In this document: positions 34,024-45,789 of the stretch, piece after piece
How positions within the stretch are numbered: the first letter of the stretch is position 1
Layout of the letters: each line of letters begins with the position of its first letter
NCBI RefSeq assembly: GCF_035222275.1
Contig: NC_085886.1
Location: 1,674,001-1,738,000 of the forward strand
Direction of reading: 5' to 3'
Origin: Podospora bellae-mahoneyi
Taxonomy: Eukaryota > Ascomycota > Sordariomycetes > Sordariales > Podosporaceae
DNA length: 64,000 nucleotides
Made by a program: the position numbers and the translations under genes
The notes under the pieces: model-generated
Database searches by the model: none
What the model saw: the letters and a program-made list of their open reading frames with translations, nothing else
What the model was told of the DNA's origin: nothing

Positions 34024-35732
34024 ATGCCGACTACCATTATTCTTGGTTCCCAATGGGGTATGTCAATAATGTCAATTTCGTCTGGACCACCGTTACGGCC
34101 AGACGAAAATTTGCGGTCGGAACTGTCGCTAACCCTAACCCTTGAACTGTAGGTGACGAGGGCAAGGGCAAGCTCAGCGATATCCTTTGCCAGAAGGCCC
34201 AGATCTGCGCCCGCGCTGCTGGAGGTCACAATGCTGGTCATTCAGTTGTGTAAGTCACCCCATGGTGAACCAATTGCTGTTGTGGAATGAGTTCCAAGTT
34301 GCTAACGGAAACGGTGCTGTTTGTGTGTAGTGCCAATGGCGTTTCGTACGAGTACGGAGATACCTCTATGCCCCTGACCACTACTATTACTATCCGACGA
34401 CGCGCGAATTGACACTTGTGTTTTCTGCCAACAGCTTCCACCTGCTCCCATCAGGCTTGATCAACCCCAACTGCGAGAACCTCATCGGCTCCGGCGTCGT
34501 CGTCAACGTCGAGGCTTTCTTCAAGGAGCTCAATGCGCTCGAGGAGAAGGGTCTGAAGCACGTCCGCGAGAAGATCCTCATCAGCGACCGCGCCCATGTC
34601 AACCTCACACTCCACGCCGCCGTCGACAGGGCGGAGGAGGCTCAATTAGAAGGAAACAAGAAGATTGGCACCACCGGCCGCGGCATCGGCCCATCATACG
34701 CCACCAAGGCCAGCCGGAAGGGTATCAGGGTTCACGAGATCTTCAAGGAGGCCGTCTTTGAGAAGAAGCTGCGCACTCTGGCCGAGGGGTATAAGAAGCA
34801 GTTTGGCGAGCTTTTCGAGTATGACGTTGAGGAGGAGATTGCCCGCTTCCGCGAGTACAGGAAACTGCTTCCCAACTTCGTCTGCGACGGCCCCAACTTC
34901 ATCGATCAGGCCCAGAAGAGCGGACGGGACCTCTTGGTTGAGGGTGCCAATGCCCTGATGTTGGATATTGACTATGGCACCTACCCCTACGTCACCAGCA
35001 GCAATACTGGTTTCGGTGGTGCCGTTACTGGTCTTGCGCTCGACTACAAGCAAATCAAGGAGGTTATTGGTGTCGTAAAAGCTTACACCGTATGCTCTCT
35101 CACCATCATTCATATCTGAGCCATCTCGTGCTGACCCCCTTGTTAGACCAGAGTTGGTGGTGGTCCCTTCAAGACCGAAGACCTCGGTGAGGCCGGCACC
35201 AAGCTCCAGGAGATTGGCCGTGAATGGGGTGTTTCTACTGGTAGGAGACGTAGGTGCGGCTGGCTCGACCTTGTCGTGCTGAAGTACTCTCAGCTCATCA
35301 ACAACTACACATCGTGGAACTTGACCAGTATGTTGTTTTCATAACACAAGGGTATTTAGTTGGCTAACAATTCCTCTCCAGAGCTCGACATCTTAGACAC
35401 ATTCCCTACCATCAAGGTTGCTGTCGCCTACAAGGACAAGGAGACTGGCGAGGTCATCGAGCACTTCCCCGCCGACCTCGACTACCTTGACACTCTCGAG
35501 GTTGTCTACAAGGAGTTTGAGGGCTGGCAAACACCCATCACTTCGGTCAAGACCTTTGACGCCCTTCCCGCGCAAGCACAGGCGTACGTCAAGTTCATTG
35601 AGGAGTTCACTGGTATCCCCGTGAAGTGGATCGGTACTGGCCGTAAGTTTCCTGTTTGAACCCCTTATCTCTCTACCTAGAAGATGCTGACATGAGACAC
35701 CAGCTGCGCGCGACGACATGATTTGTCTTTAA
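34024..35732 (+). CDS. ADE12: Adenylosuccinate synthetase
   Basis: Seven exons, join(34024..34057, 34153..34249, 34331..34351, 34435..35089, 35147..35327, 35382..35642, 35704..35732), 425 aa, the normal length. The enzyme makes adenylosuccinate from IMP, aspartate and GTP, the first committed step to AMP. Visible motifs are GSQWGDEGKGK (residues 8-18, split by intron 1), [39 protein letters not shown], and [13 protein letters not shown]. The C-terminus is PARDDMICL. All introns are 54-95 nt with CTAAC/CTGAC branches. Exon 3 is only 21 nt (donor GTACGG) and the last exon codes nine residues. Every join was checked for frame. No long open frame covers the gene, because the introns break it into pieces. 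Confidence 0.93.
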
Positions 35733-36635
35733 GCAAGCAAAGCAAGATGTCTGCTTCGGCGAGAGTTTGCGGAATGTTTGGAGAGAGTGTTAAGACTCAT
35801 AGATTCCCCTTTTCTTTGTGGCTTTTCTTTTTTTGTAAAGAGAGAGGAAGGGAAGGGAGGGTTTTGCAAAAAGAAAAATGATGGGAGGCAACGGCGTACC
35901 TTTTTTTTTTTCATTATCCTGTTTGTTTACTGTTACATACCTAGGGTACATAACCTTACCTTACCTTATAAAGTCATGGCGTCCCTGCGGAAACTGTTTG
36001 GGGTGGCGAGAGGCTTTTAGATATCCTGTAAAAAATACCCTGGTTTAGATTGATGATGGTCTTGGTTGGCTTTTTGGTGGTTGTGTTGTATGGTTGTGAC
36101 ATACGATTTAAGCTCGAGAACAGATGACCACGGAACATTTTTTTTGGTAACTCACACACATGGTAGATATTCTCGTATTTCGTCTTTTTAACATACGTAG
36201 TTGGTATGCCACAAGGTCTTCACTTTTGCACATTGCGACGGCTTCACCACAAACCTGATGAAAGCTATGTAGGTTGACGACTGGTTCAACGACTCTGTAG
36301 ATGAGCCGTAGCCTCTGGTAGGTACCTACTGACCTAGCTATATCTTCGTTTGACCTTACCGTCTTCACATTGGCCAGAATTATGGGCTCATGCGAAGCAA
36401 ATTCTTTTCTTTTCCACATCTTCTGGCCACGGATTCACCTCAACCTAGGTTACCTAGTTAGCCACGGAAAGAGAGGTTTGGGGAAGCTGAGATTAGGGTA
36501 TTTTGTGGCAGAAATCTTACAACGCCCAGCCAATTTTAAAATTCATCCATCATTGATAAGGTTTTGCTCTGGTAGAAAATTTCCTGAGTATGGTTCAAAT
36601 ATTTGATTCATTCGTAGTGAGATTGATCAGAAGAA
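35733..36635. other. Intergenic: ADE12 3' region
   Basis: About 900 bases after the ADE12 stop. It contains T/A runs near 35830-35920 typical of a 3' UTR, then TACCTAGG/TAGGTTACCTAG tracts. No gene was recognised. Confidence 0.5.
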
Positions 36636-37803
36636 ATGGCCGCCATTTCAGAGCATCCCTTTGTCTTGACGGCAGACATTGTGGCCAAATCGAGCTCATT
36701 GAGTTCTTTGGGTTCCCCTACTTTGTCCTCGAAAGACTCCGAGTTGATCCCCGTTTCGGAGGTTATAAGAAGAGAGAGGGTGTTGGCGTTGATGGTCGAT
36801 TCTCTCGGTGTGTTGAGAAGTTATATCCCAGAGGGAAAATGGACGATACCAGGCAGGTTCTAGAGGCCTTCGTTCAGGATTTACCTCTTGAAGTATGTAG
36901 AATTCTTATGCAGGAGACTGTGGACTCATCCGCCACTCCCAAAAAACTGCTGCAGTTGAGGTGGATGCCATGTTGAAGCCAGGCAAGCCAGTTTCATTGG
37001 TGTTCACGGAGCAAATTACTAACGTTTATACCCTATTTAAAGTTCGGCATTGCGGCAACCTAGTCATAACAGACGGATTGGATCCTGACTTCGGAAACGA
37101 AGTGAACCGCCATATGGCAGAAATCAAGAGCTGTTCCGGAAATGAGCAGGCAGCTCTTCGAACTTCTTGTTTGAAGAGAGATGGGCACCGCTGTGTACTA
37201 AGCGGGTTCTATGAAGAGCAATTCTACAAAAACAACTGTCCGCCCATGAGCAGGTGGGGAAGAAATGGGAACCCCTCGCCGCGTCACATATGATCCCGTT
37301 CGCCCTTGGGAAATTTGAAGAGAGCAATGCCGAAGAGGTGGGTGTAGTGACCCCGTTATCAATATGAGTACTTCAACGAACGGGAACTCACCTATAGACA
37401 CGCAAAACGGCGATCATCTGGTGGGCAATTTGGAGATATTTTGGAACTATCAACCTACAACACATGCGGCCAGAAACCACCAAAAAGCCAGAGAACGCCA
37501 TAATGCTCACTCAGTTCTTCCATGACGCGTTTGACAAGTTTCAGTTGCGTTTGAACCGAAGCCTGAGGTAAGCTAAGATACCTATGAGAGACAATACCAG
37601 TAATCACGTCTCGGTTGCCAAGAAGCGGGTGATAGCCTCATTGCTACCGCGTACATATCTTCGGCGACGGTTATGGCCGCGGGACGCTGTCGAGAGCCCC
37701 TCAAACAGCTACTTTCAAACAACATGACACCTCAGCGCGTGCTGCTCCGCTCCCAGACCCCAATTTGTTGAGAGTCCATTATGTCCTCTGCAAGATATTC
37801 AAC
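36636..37803 (+). pseudogene. Decayed HNH endonuclease gene (fungal HNH_2-like)
   Basis: Pieces of one protein can be followed through three reading frames. The ATG at 36636 (good context) opens MAAISEHPFVLTAD and runs to IPEGKWTIPG. The frame then shifts to VLEAFVQDLP, shifts again at the A6 run near 36940 to VDAMLKPGKP, and carries the HNH core ALRTSCLKRDGHRCVLSG. A third shift near 37.2 kb is needed to reach WEPLAASHMIPFALGKF. After that a normal 60-nt intron (37338-37397, GTGGGT to TATAG) joins in frame to WAIWRYFG, then NAIMLTQFFHDAFDKF. A last piece, APLPDPNLLRVHYVL, ends at a GTAAGT donor at 37804. The order and motifs fit the fungal HNH-nuclease family of unknown role. Three indels make it a likely pseudogene. 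Sequencing error is possible, but the rest of the window shows no such breaks. Confidence 0.65.
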
Positions 37804-38667
37804 GTAAGTCAAGAGCCTACTTGTGTATAGCCTCTACAGCAGAGGCCAGTAAACAACACGAACAGATACTAGTTACGTGAACTACCCTGACGACACAGAC
37901 CAAGCCATGCCTGAAATGGGGCTTAACAAACAAGGTTGAAAAGGCCTCAGATTGAATGAGAGCTACACTAGAGTGATATGTGTTTATGAATAGATAGAAT
38001 CAGGAATTTAACTGCATGTTTCCGCCGCGATAAACAGAAGAATCATTCATGTATAGGTAGCTAAAGAAGAGGAATTCTAGCTGTGCACCCCTCCCTCCCC
38101 CTTTTTTTTTTTTTTTTTTGCTAACCTGGCATCCCCCCTGGGGTTAGGGTGCAGGGAGTTTTCATCTCCTGATAGGGTTTTCTGGGAGTGAGGAGCTTTG
38201 CAGATCAGAGGTGTCTTGTTTGTTGTTGATACAGATATTGCTAACAAAAACATGAACTAAGTAGTCACTTTTGTCTACCAGGTAGGTTGCTTTACTCACA
38301 CTCTCCGTACGTACCACAATCTCAATCAGCAAACAAGCATACTTTAGGTAGTTCACACCAGTCTGCTTTTCAGAACCAGCTGAAAGATCATATGAACAGG
38401 TTTTTTTTTTCCACGTCACTTTTCACATATATATCTTTACACAAATAATACAGGTTAGGACCTCTCCTTCTAATGTGCTTCGGGAAACACACACCACTGG
38501 TAAACGAAGTTACGTTGCATGGCATGTATACAGTAGGTAAGGTAGGTACTTGACCACACTCACAGTAGTAGTCAAAACTTGATCCCACAATTATTGATTG
38601 GCCTGTGCTTTTACAGGTTTTCATCAATGGACCAAAATGTTACTTCCGTAATGTCAAGTAGGGTATG

Positions 38668-38691
38668 TATATATATATATATATATATATA
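38668..38691. repeat. (TA)n microsatellite
   Basis: An uninterrupted alternating TA tract of about 24 bases. A second, shorter TA tract lies near 39358-39376. Confidence 0.85.
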
Positions 38692-40667
38692 GGCAGCATA
38701 TCACCCCGGCTGGCAGGAACCAGATAATGATCAGTTGCAAGAAGGTTAGGGCTATATATGTATATATCTATGCCCACTGTACTACCTAGGTATATTACTG
38801 ACGTCCGTGATCATGATCATCACCGGACATGTTATCAAAGTACATTATTAATAATATTCTTGGGTTATTTGCTAGATGCTCTCAATCCTTTCGTCATTGG
38901 GGGACTGCTGGCTCTAGGAGAGGGGGAAAAGAAAGGCTTGATGAACCACCTTACTCTGCTGGTGGTTCATAAGCGCCGTCTTTTTCTCTCTCAATCTCAT
39001 GGTTAAGCGAGCATAGTGAGGGAAGAAAGTGAGAAGCAATGGGATGAAAGCAACGATTAAAGTAGTAGTCGATGAGAAAAGCTACCTACTAATGAACAGG
39101 TCGGTGGCCCCAGGGAGATGTATGTGATTTAACTGCCGTAGACTCACCAAAATGAGAACCTATCTAGATAGGCTCACAGTCAACGATTCGGGAAGATCAA
39201 GGGAGTGTATCCTGATAGGGAAGGAGGTTTGCCGGAAGTCTTTTTACACTTGGCAAATATCTACTTCGGATGATGATGATGGGTAGGAGAATCTCTCGTT
39301 TCACTCTCTTGGTTTTACCCTTCTGCTCGAGGTGGGTTTTGCAGCGTCTGTCATCTGTATATATATATATATATATGTATATGTTCTTGGGACGATAAAG
39401 TCATGACAGCACACTCTCGAGGGTATATGGAGTCCAGGGGGTGTGTTGATGTCATTGCTCGAGTGTCTTGGGGGTGGCATCTTGATAGTTGCCTGACCAA
39501 ATACCTAGTGTGATCAAGAACGACAGAGTTCTTGATTTTGGCTTGTCCTACAGCCTTTGCCATGTTTCAGGTTCGTTGGGCTCTCAGCTACAAGCCAGGT
39601 TTGGGCATCTATTCCCATGGTCTGGTGTAGGTAAGGTATCTCTTGCCGGTCACTGCCCCGACATATGCTCGTTTCACACCACCATCATTGAGGAATCTTT
39701 CACTAGTGAAACGGAGACTGAGCTGTCTGGCCTTGCCCCTTCTGTTCCGGACTCATGACCTCGACGTCAAGCCACCTGCTGTCATTAGTTGAACATCACT
39801 TCCTTTCTTGCCGTGTCAAAGAGTCTGCACGGCAGAAATAGTCATATCACAGGTCATAGCGATAGAGCAAAGCCAGTAGAACTCGCCGAGGCTGTAGAGA
39901 AGGCCATCTTTGGGAATAGTCCGGCTTGGTGCTGCAAGCGCACGGGCTCGGGGACTACTATATGGGACATAGTTCCTCCTCAAACGGAATTCCATGACGG
40001 TTGTCGTCTAGTGCCCGTGAAGAAGAGGGACATCAAGGTGGAAATTTTCTTCTTCTCCGCGTGGCTGCCCTGCCGGGTCAAGCAAGAAATGAGAAAGGCA
40101 CCGCATACTTGCCCGAGGGTGGTAGTCGAAATCGAGGTGGTTGAGCGAGGTGATTAAGCGACCACGATTGTGTTTCGACACTATATCATGTGAAGTGAGG
40201 TATATAGCTCAACAGACATCAACAAAACTACTGCCCCTCTGCTACAATGCTACCACAGGTAGTAGAAAAGGACCCAACTCGACTATCACTTGGGAAGCGG
40301 TGAAGATGCAAGATGTTTAACGACGGTACATCCCCCGCAATGGCGAGAATAGTGGCGGGGAAGACAGACACAACAACGCTGGATGCCGGTAGTCAGATGC
40401 CGTTCCTGGTTTGCCTCTATCGTGGTTCCCCAGTGACCATCGAAGGGCATTGGGTGTCAACAAAGAGAACAGACGCATGTCGTGACACACAGACACACAC
40501 GTTTGAGGTGTAAGTGAGGGTATTCTAAGCCCGTTGCGGTCTAGAGGCTCGCGAGACCCCTCTTGTGCTCAAGATCGAACAAATCTTGGTGCGGCATTCG
40601 CAGAGACGGGAAGGGAATGGCAGACCGTGCTTGCAGCATGCATAACAGAGCATGCAGAGCACGGTGG

Positions 40668-40688
40668 TTTTTTTTTTTTTTTTTTTTT
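40668..40688. repeat. Poly-T tract, 21 nt
   Basis: A homopolymer of 21 T in non-coding DNA. An 18-T tract also lies at 38102-38119. Neither has target-site duplications or a retroelement upstream that I can see. Confidence 0.85.
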
Positions 40689-43600
40689 CTTTCCTTCGCT
40701 TTCGCAAGCCTGGTTTGCTTTCGCTCCCCTTGGCCGGGACGGGCAGTGTTTATCAACAGGCCAAATGCCCGAGCGACATGGCCTGCATGAGAAACAAAAA
40801 CGTGACGGGAACTCCTCCTCTGGGTGGGAGTTCTGGTTGACTACCGCACGGTCGTGGTAGATCGTGGGCCTGGTGAGCTAGTAACCTGGTAATTTGAGCA
40901 GACAAGACGCCAGCCGGTAGTGAGTGTACATCGTTGGTATTGCCACTCCATCAACTGGTGCTCTTTGTGCCGATGACAGTCTTACTTGCGGGGAGGGAAG
41001 CAACGTGGATGGATTCAGAGGGCAACTGGCCGTCGAGGTCTGCAATGCTCTCCTGTCCTCCGAAGCCGAGAGGTCTGCTGGGGTCGTGCTACACCGGCGA
41101 ATGTAACCATCTTGAATCGCGAGTGATTTAAGAGGTAGCGCTATTGATGGGGTTGTGGGCTCGCTCAAGACGCCGTCTCCGAGAGATACCGGTAGATGAT
41201 TGAAGGGTGTTCAAACAGGAAGTCGTGCAACTGGTGTCTGAGGACCCTGTGATGGTATGTATCACCTCCAAGAGGCCGTGAAACCTTGGGATCCGGGGAG
41301 GGGTTTCTGTACCAGACGCGGGGTTCGCTGGATGGTTGGTGCACACAACTCCGACGCACAGACCATGACTGATTTATGTTGCAATGATGCATTGCAACCA
41401 AAAGTCCACAGCATTTCTCGCTCCATCAGGTTTGCTCTTCCCAGCAGCCTCCAATCGTTCACTGCGGTTGGTGGCATTTCATTCAAGATTTTGATGGTAC
41501 TGCAGACGCATGCTCCCAGCACAACAGGGGTCCATTAACCGAGCTCGATGTCAGGTACGCGCCGTAACGGTCGGCTCCCAAGCGGCTGTCCTGTCCTGTC
41601 TACCGTTATCTTTCAACCAAGAGGCAAAACGGAGAATAAACAACTACTATGACTATCACTTTATCACGGCTATTTGCTCGTGAGCACCTGGTCGGCGATC
41701 TGGGACGATCTGAGATGAGCCGCAAGGGTCCCCGACAATGCCGATCTCAAACCGTTGAACTCAGGAGCTGGCCGTGTTGGCCCGACCCCATCAATTGTGT
41801 GATCGCCGACCTGGGCTCTGTCGGAATTTTGATTCCCTGCTCCGTTTTGGTTCCAATCCTCTGGGGGAACAGGGAGACGAGTAATATCTGGAGTTTTTGA
41901 GAACGCAACCAGCTTTGTCATTTGACGAGGGAGACTTGTCAACTACCATCTCACCTACACGTTGTAGTACGAGCAAGCCACAGGCAATATCAAGTTTGCC
42001 CGGCTCGTCTGACTACACCAAACTCCCTCGCATGTGCAATATGCACTACGCTTACATATTGTTCAAGCCACCAACCCTCACTCAAGTGGACGCTGAGAGG
42101 CTTGCTGCCATGAGTCTCTAGCTGTCATCATACCACTTTCCTACAGCTCAAGCTTAGCAGTCAACAACAGGCTTGGATGCAAGAAAACGTGGGAAACGGA
42201 GGCAGACCTGCCTCTTTGGGTCCCATTGCATCACCGATAGACGAAACACACAGCGCCACCAACTCCTGCCTCAAGCCCCTTCAGACATCAGGGCGGCCGC
42301 CTCTGCTGAGGGAAGGATTCAAGAAACTTATCTCACGCCCCCACAGAAGCCACCGACATAAATAATTGCCTTTGGGAAATTTACCCCGCCTGTCTGTGCC
42401 CGGAATAGATGCGCCTCAGCGGCAAAGGGCAACAAGACCTGCCATTTTGACGAAATGGAATCAGCAGGTAATCTGAAGAATCTTGAACAAAAAGATAACA
42501 TTGCAGCATGAGTGGGGGGTAAAAAGGGGCAAGAAACGGACAAAAGAAAAAAAGTTGCTCACGTTGGAAGATGGACACGACGTTGAATACATAGGTTTCT
42601 TTTTATCTTCCACTAACTTTGGAAATAGTACCGATGCTACACAGTGGGGTTCTTTTTCTTTGTGTTAAGTTTTACAAGGTCGGCATCAGGTGGCACAAAC
42701 CACACCAAGGACAGGATCCGATTCGACTTCCAAAGACGTGGGTGAGACGGGATGATGCTGCAAGTGATTGACGAAGATCGGATTGGTTGGCTTCTGGCCA
42801 GGCCAGTCCGGGAAGGATCCACGCACACGGGACATCCTCGGCCTCCGCCTGGGAGCCTTAACTCGAGGGCCTCTTCGAATACGATGGAGCGCCGAGGCTT
42901 CTATTCCCAACTGCCGGCGCACAACACAGCCAAAGACGTTGCAAAAAGACGAGATCACGGCCACCCTTCGGTAGGCCTCGGCGAATCCGCCAGAAGTGAG
43001 CCGGCACAGGAAACGGTCGGGCAGGCAGCTGGGCCGCATTCCAGCTGCTCTTCTCTTCTGTTCCACCGATGCTTCTATGCATGTTCGTAACTGATGGGAG
43101 CCAGAGGAGGTGATATCCAAGGAAACAAGACTGACCCAAGTTTGTTGGCGGCGTAATGCTCTCAACCTTCCTACAGAGCAACGATACGATACAAGTCTCC
43201 TGCAGAACCCCACCTCCTAGGAAAAATCATGACTTCACTGTACCACCACCGTGCGCACCGCTGCGGCGGAGTTGGGCGTCATTTGCTGTTGATCCGGCCT
43301 GGAACTGTTGTGCGTTCGTCGGATTTTCGGATTTGTGCTGCTGTCAGAGTTCAGTGAGCTGGAGTGCTTGGTTGGAAAACGGTCAACAGCATCTCCCATG
43401 ATTCCCATGGGTTGGGGATTGTTGGATGCATGCCGTTGGGCTGGGTGTAAGACCCCATCACAGTGGGGCCTATCGTGGTTGAAGCACTGCAGTGGCTTGC
43501 TGCTGGTGCACACACCCAGCTGCCACGCGGGTTTCCGTCTTCATCACTTCCAGCCTGGTGAGCTACATTCATTCACACATTCTAGCTTCTCGGAAACTCC

Positions 43601-45725
43601 AACTTCGACAGCTCAAAGCGCAACCAAGACCATCTTCTTTTCTACAGACAGCCTCTTCTGTGATCTTGCTATCTGTCCCACCTCAGCTACCTGGCAACCC
43701 ACGCTATCTTTGGTGACGGCATGTCCGTGACGAAAGGGTGGGCGCTGCCGTCTCCACAGCGGGAGCTCTGCCACGTGCTAGCGATGATCACCCCTCGTTC
43801 ATCGCCGTTCTTCTGTCGCTGACTTGCATTGACGTGAATAAATAGGCGAAAATCATCATCTCGCAAAGTTGAAAAGAGACATTAAAGAACAACTATGCGG
43901 AGCTTACCGTTCAGGCGCAAATGTACGAGCTCATGGGCCTGTGATGGAGACATTTTTCAACATGTTCACAAGTCCATCAGCTGTGTTGCTGTCCTAGTAT
44001 AAGTAAGAAGCCCGGACCCCTTATTCTACAGGTCGAGACTCCATCTCATTACAGACCATGACATAGCTACCGTGTACGATGCAAATCAAAGATGCCTTGG
44101 CTTGCCCGGGCACAGCAATAGAGATGCAAGGACGGGGACATCCGGAACGCCGCCACAGTCAAAGACTCAGAATCCGCCCTGCTTCCATCCTCCTTGTGCC
44201 GTGTCTGGGAAGAATGGCTTTGTCTTTTTCCCGGAGGCACAGAACCATCAGCATGAACGACGCTATCGTCAGAGTGGACGGGTTAGGACCATCTACGCAG
44301 TATGATTTCTTGAATCCTATATCCTGTGGTTCAGTTGTAGTGGTGGGTGGGTGGTGGAAGGGGGCAAAACGGTCAGATAACCGTTACCCATCCGTCGTCA
44401 TAATAATAATGATAATAATAATAAACGGTCCCCCTGGGCGCTGGAAAGGGAGGAGATTCGAAAACAGTTGCCCAAAGCGACCCCTGCCAATCCCATTTCT
44501 GGACCTCTGTCGTCGTGCCATCAGCACCATCACTTCAGCAGTGAACCCCACCGCAGAAGCAACAGGACCAGGGACATGGACAGGGCTGATACCTTTTATC
44601 CCCTATCCGTAATTGGCGTTGGGAGCCCGCCCACTGCTTTTCCAAGTTCCCGTTTCCCAAAAGACTGTCTCTTCCCCCCTCAGCGAAAGGTCAGGAACGG
44701 TGGTTCTTTTGCCTGAGCGTTGGGAGGCTGTCTTAATAGACGCTGTTAAGACCCCATTTTTATGGTTCTCTGCCTCACCCTTTCCCCGAGAAAAGAGCGG
44801 TCCAAGATTCTGGATTCTTGTTCCTGAATCTCCCTCGAGGAAACGAAACGCCGCAGTGATTGACTTGTTCCTCCTGCTTCCTTTCCGTGGAGACCGGACC
44901 ACCCCGAGACCTACAGGCTGCTGAACAACACCGGCACTGCCATCATCACCTCCAGTCACACACACGACGTCCCAGTCCCAGTCTGCACCGCGCACACAAC
45001 CCGGACAGCCCGCGTACTTCCTATCCCGTTGTCCCTCCCGACACATCCTACACCTTGGACGACACACACACCCACACCCCCAATTGGCCTCCTCCCACTA
45101 TCTCGTGCATCCAACCTGCCGTCTCGACCGAACCGTGACGTTGCGTCGGAACAATTTACAATTCCGCCTCGCAGAGCTGCAGAGGTGCTGAAGAAGAAAC
45201 CCACAGACAGGTCGCTGAAGACGCGCCAACGAAAAGGGACCACTCGAGCCACTCGAGTACCGCCAAGGCGCTCTTATTTCGGTCCACGGGACCTTTTGAG
45301 CAGCTTCTCAGCCAGGAACCGGCCACTTTAAGGGCCTTTCTCTACCAAGCAAAACAACCTCGACCAAAAACCCGCCGATTTGACACCTACCTACTTTTGG
45401 CGCAGCCATGCCCCGCCTGATTCTTTGGGATCTTCTACCGCATTGTTGATACAACTGTCTGAAACAACAGGGCTCCCCTTGACCAAAGATTGAACGAACG
45501 GGAGAAGAGTAGCAACTTTAATAGTCTGTTACAACCACAGGCCGACAGGCAGCAGATCTCCCGGGAGAGCCAAAACGATTTAGACTTGGGCGCCGTCGAC
45601 GATTTAGTCCCACAGATTCTCTCACCCGCAGGAGCCACTCGAACCATACACTGCAGCCTGCAGCTTGGACGATAGAGAGAAGAGAGCAACACACGAAACG
45701 AAAGGACGAAGAAGTTTTGGTTGAA

Positions 45726-45756
45726 AGAGAAGAGAAGAGAAGAGAAGAGAAGAGAG
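45726..45756. repeat. AAGAG pentamer repeat in 5' leader
   Basis: About six tandem AAGAG units ending 33 bases before the RING-PH-VWA gene ATG, so it is probably in the 5' UTR. It opens the frame upstream with a TTG but no ATG. Confidence 0.8.
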
Positions 45757-45789
45757 CAGGATATCAGCAGTTATATCTGCAACACACAC

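Larger units (their letters stand above)
37804..45789. other. Gene-poor block, 8 kb
   Basis: No protein-coding gene could be supported. Open frames are all under 180 codons, overlap in several frames and lack domains. The left part (37.8-39.5 kb) is A/T-rich with T-runs and (TA)n tracts. The middle is mixed DNA. The right ~1 kb is C/A-rich and pyrimidine-rich, consistent with promoter and leader of the RING-PH-VWA gene. A further 3' exon of the HNH relic may lie just after 37804. Confidence 0.5.
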
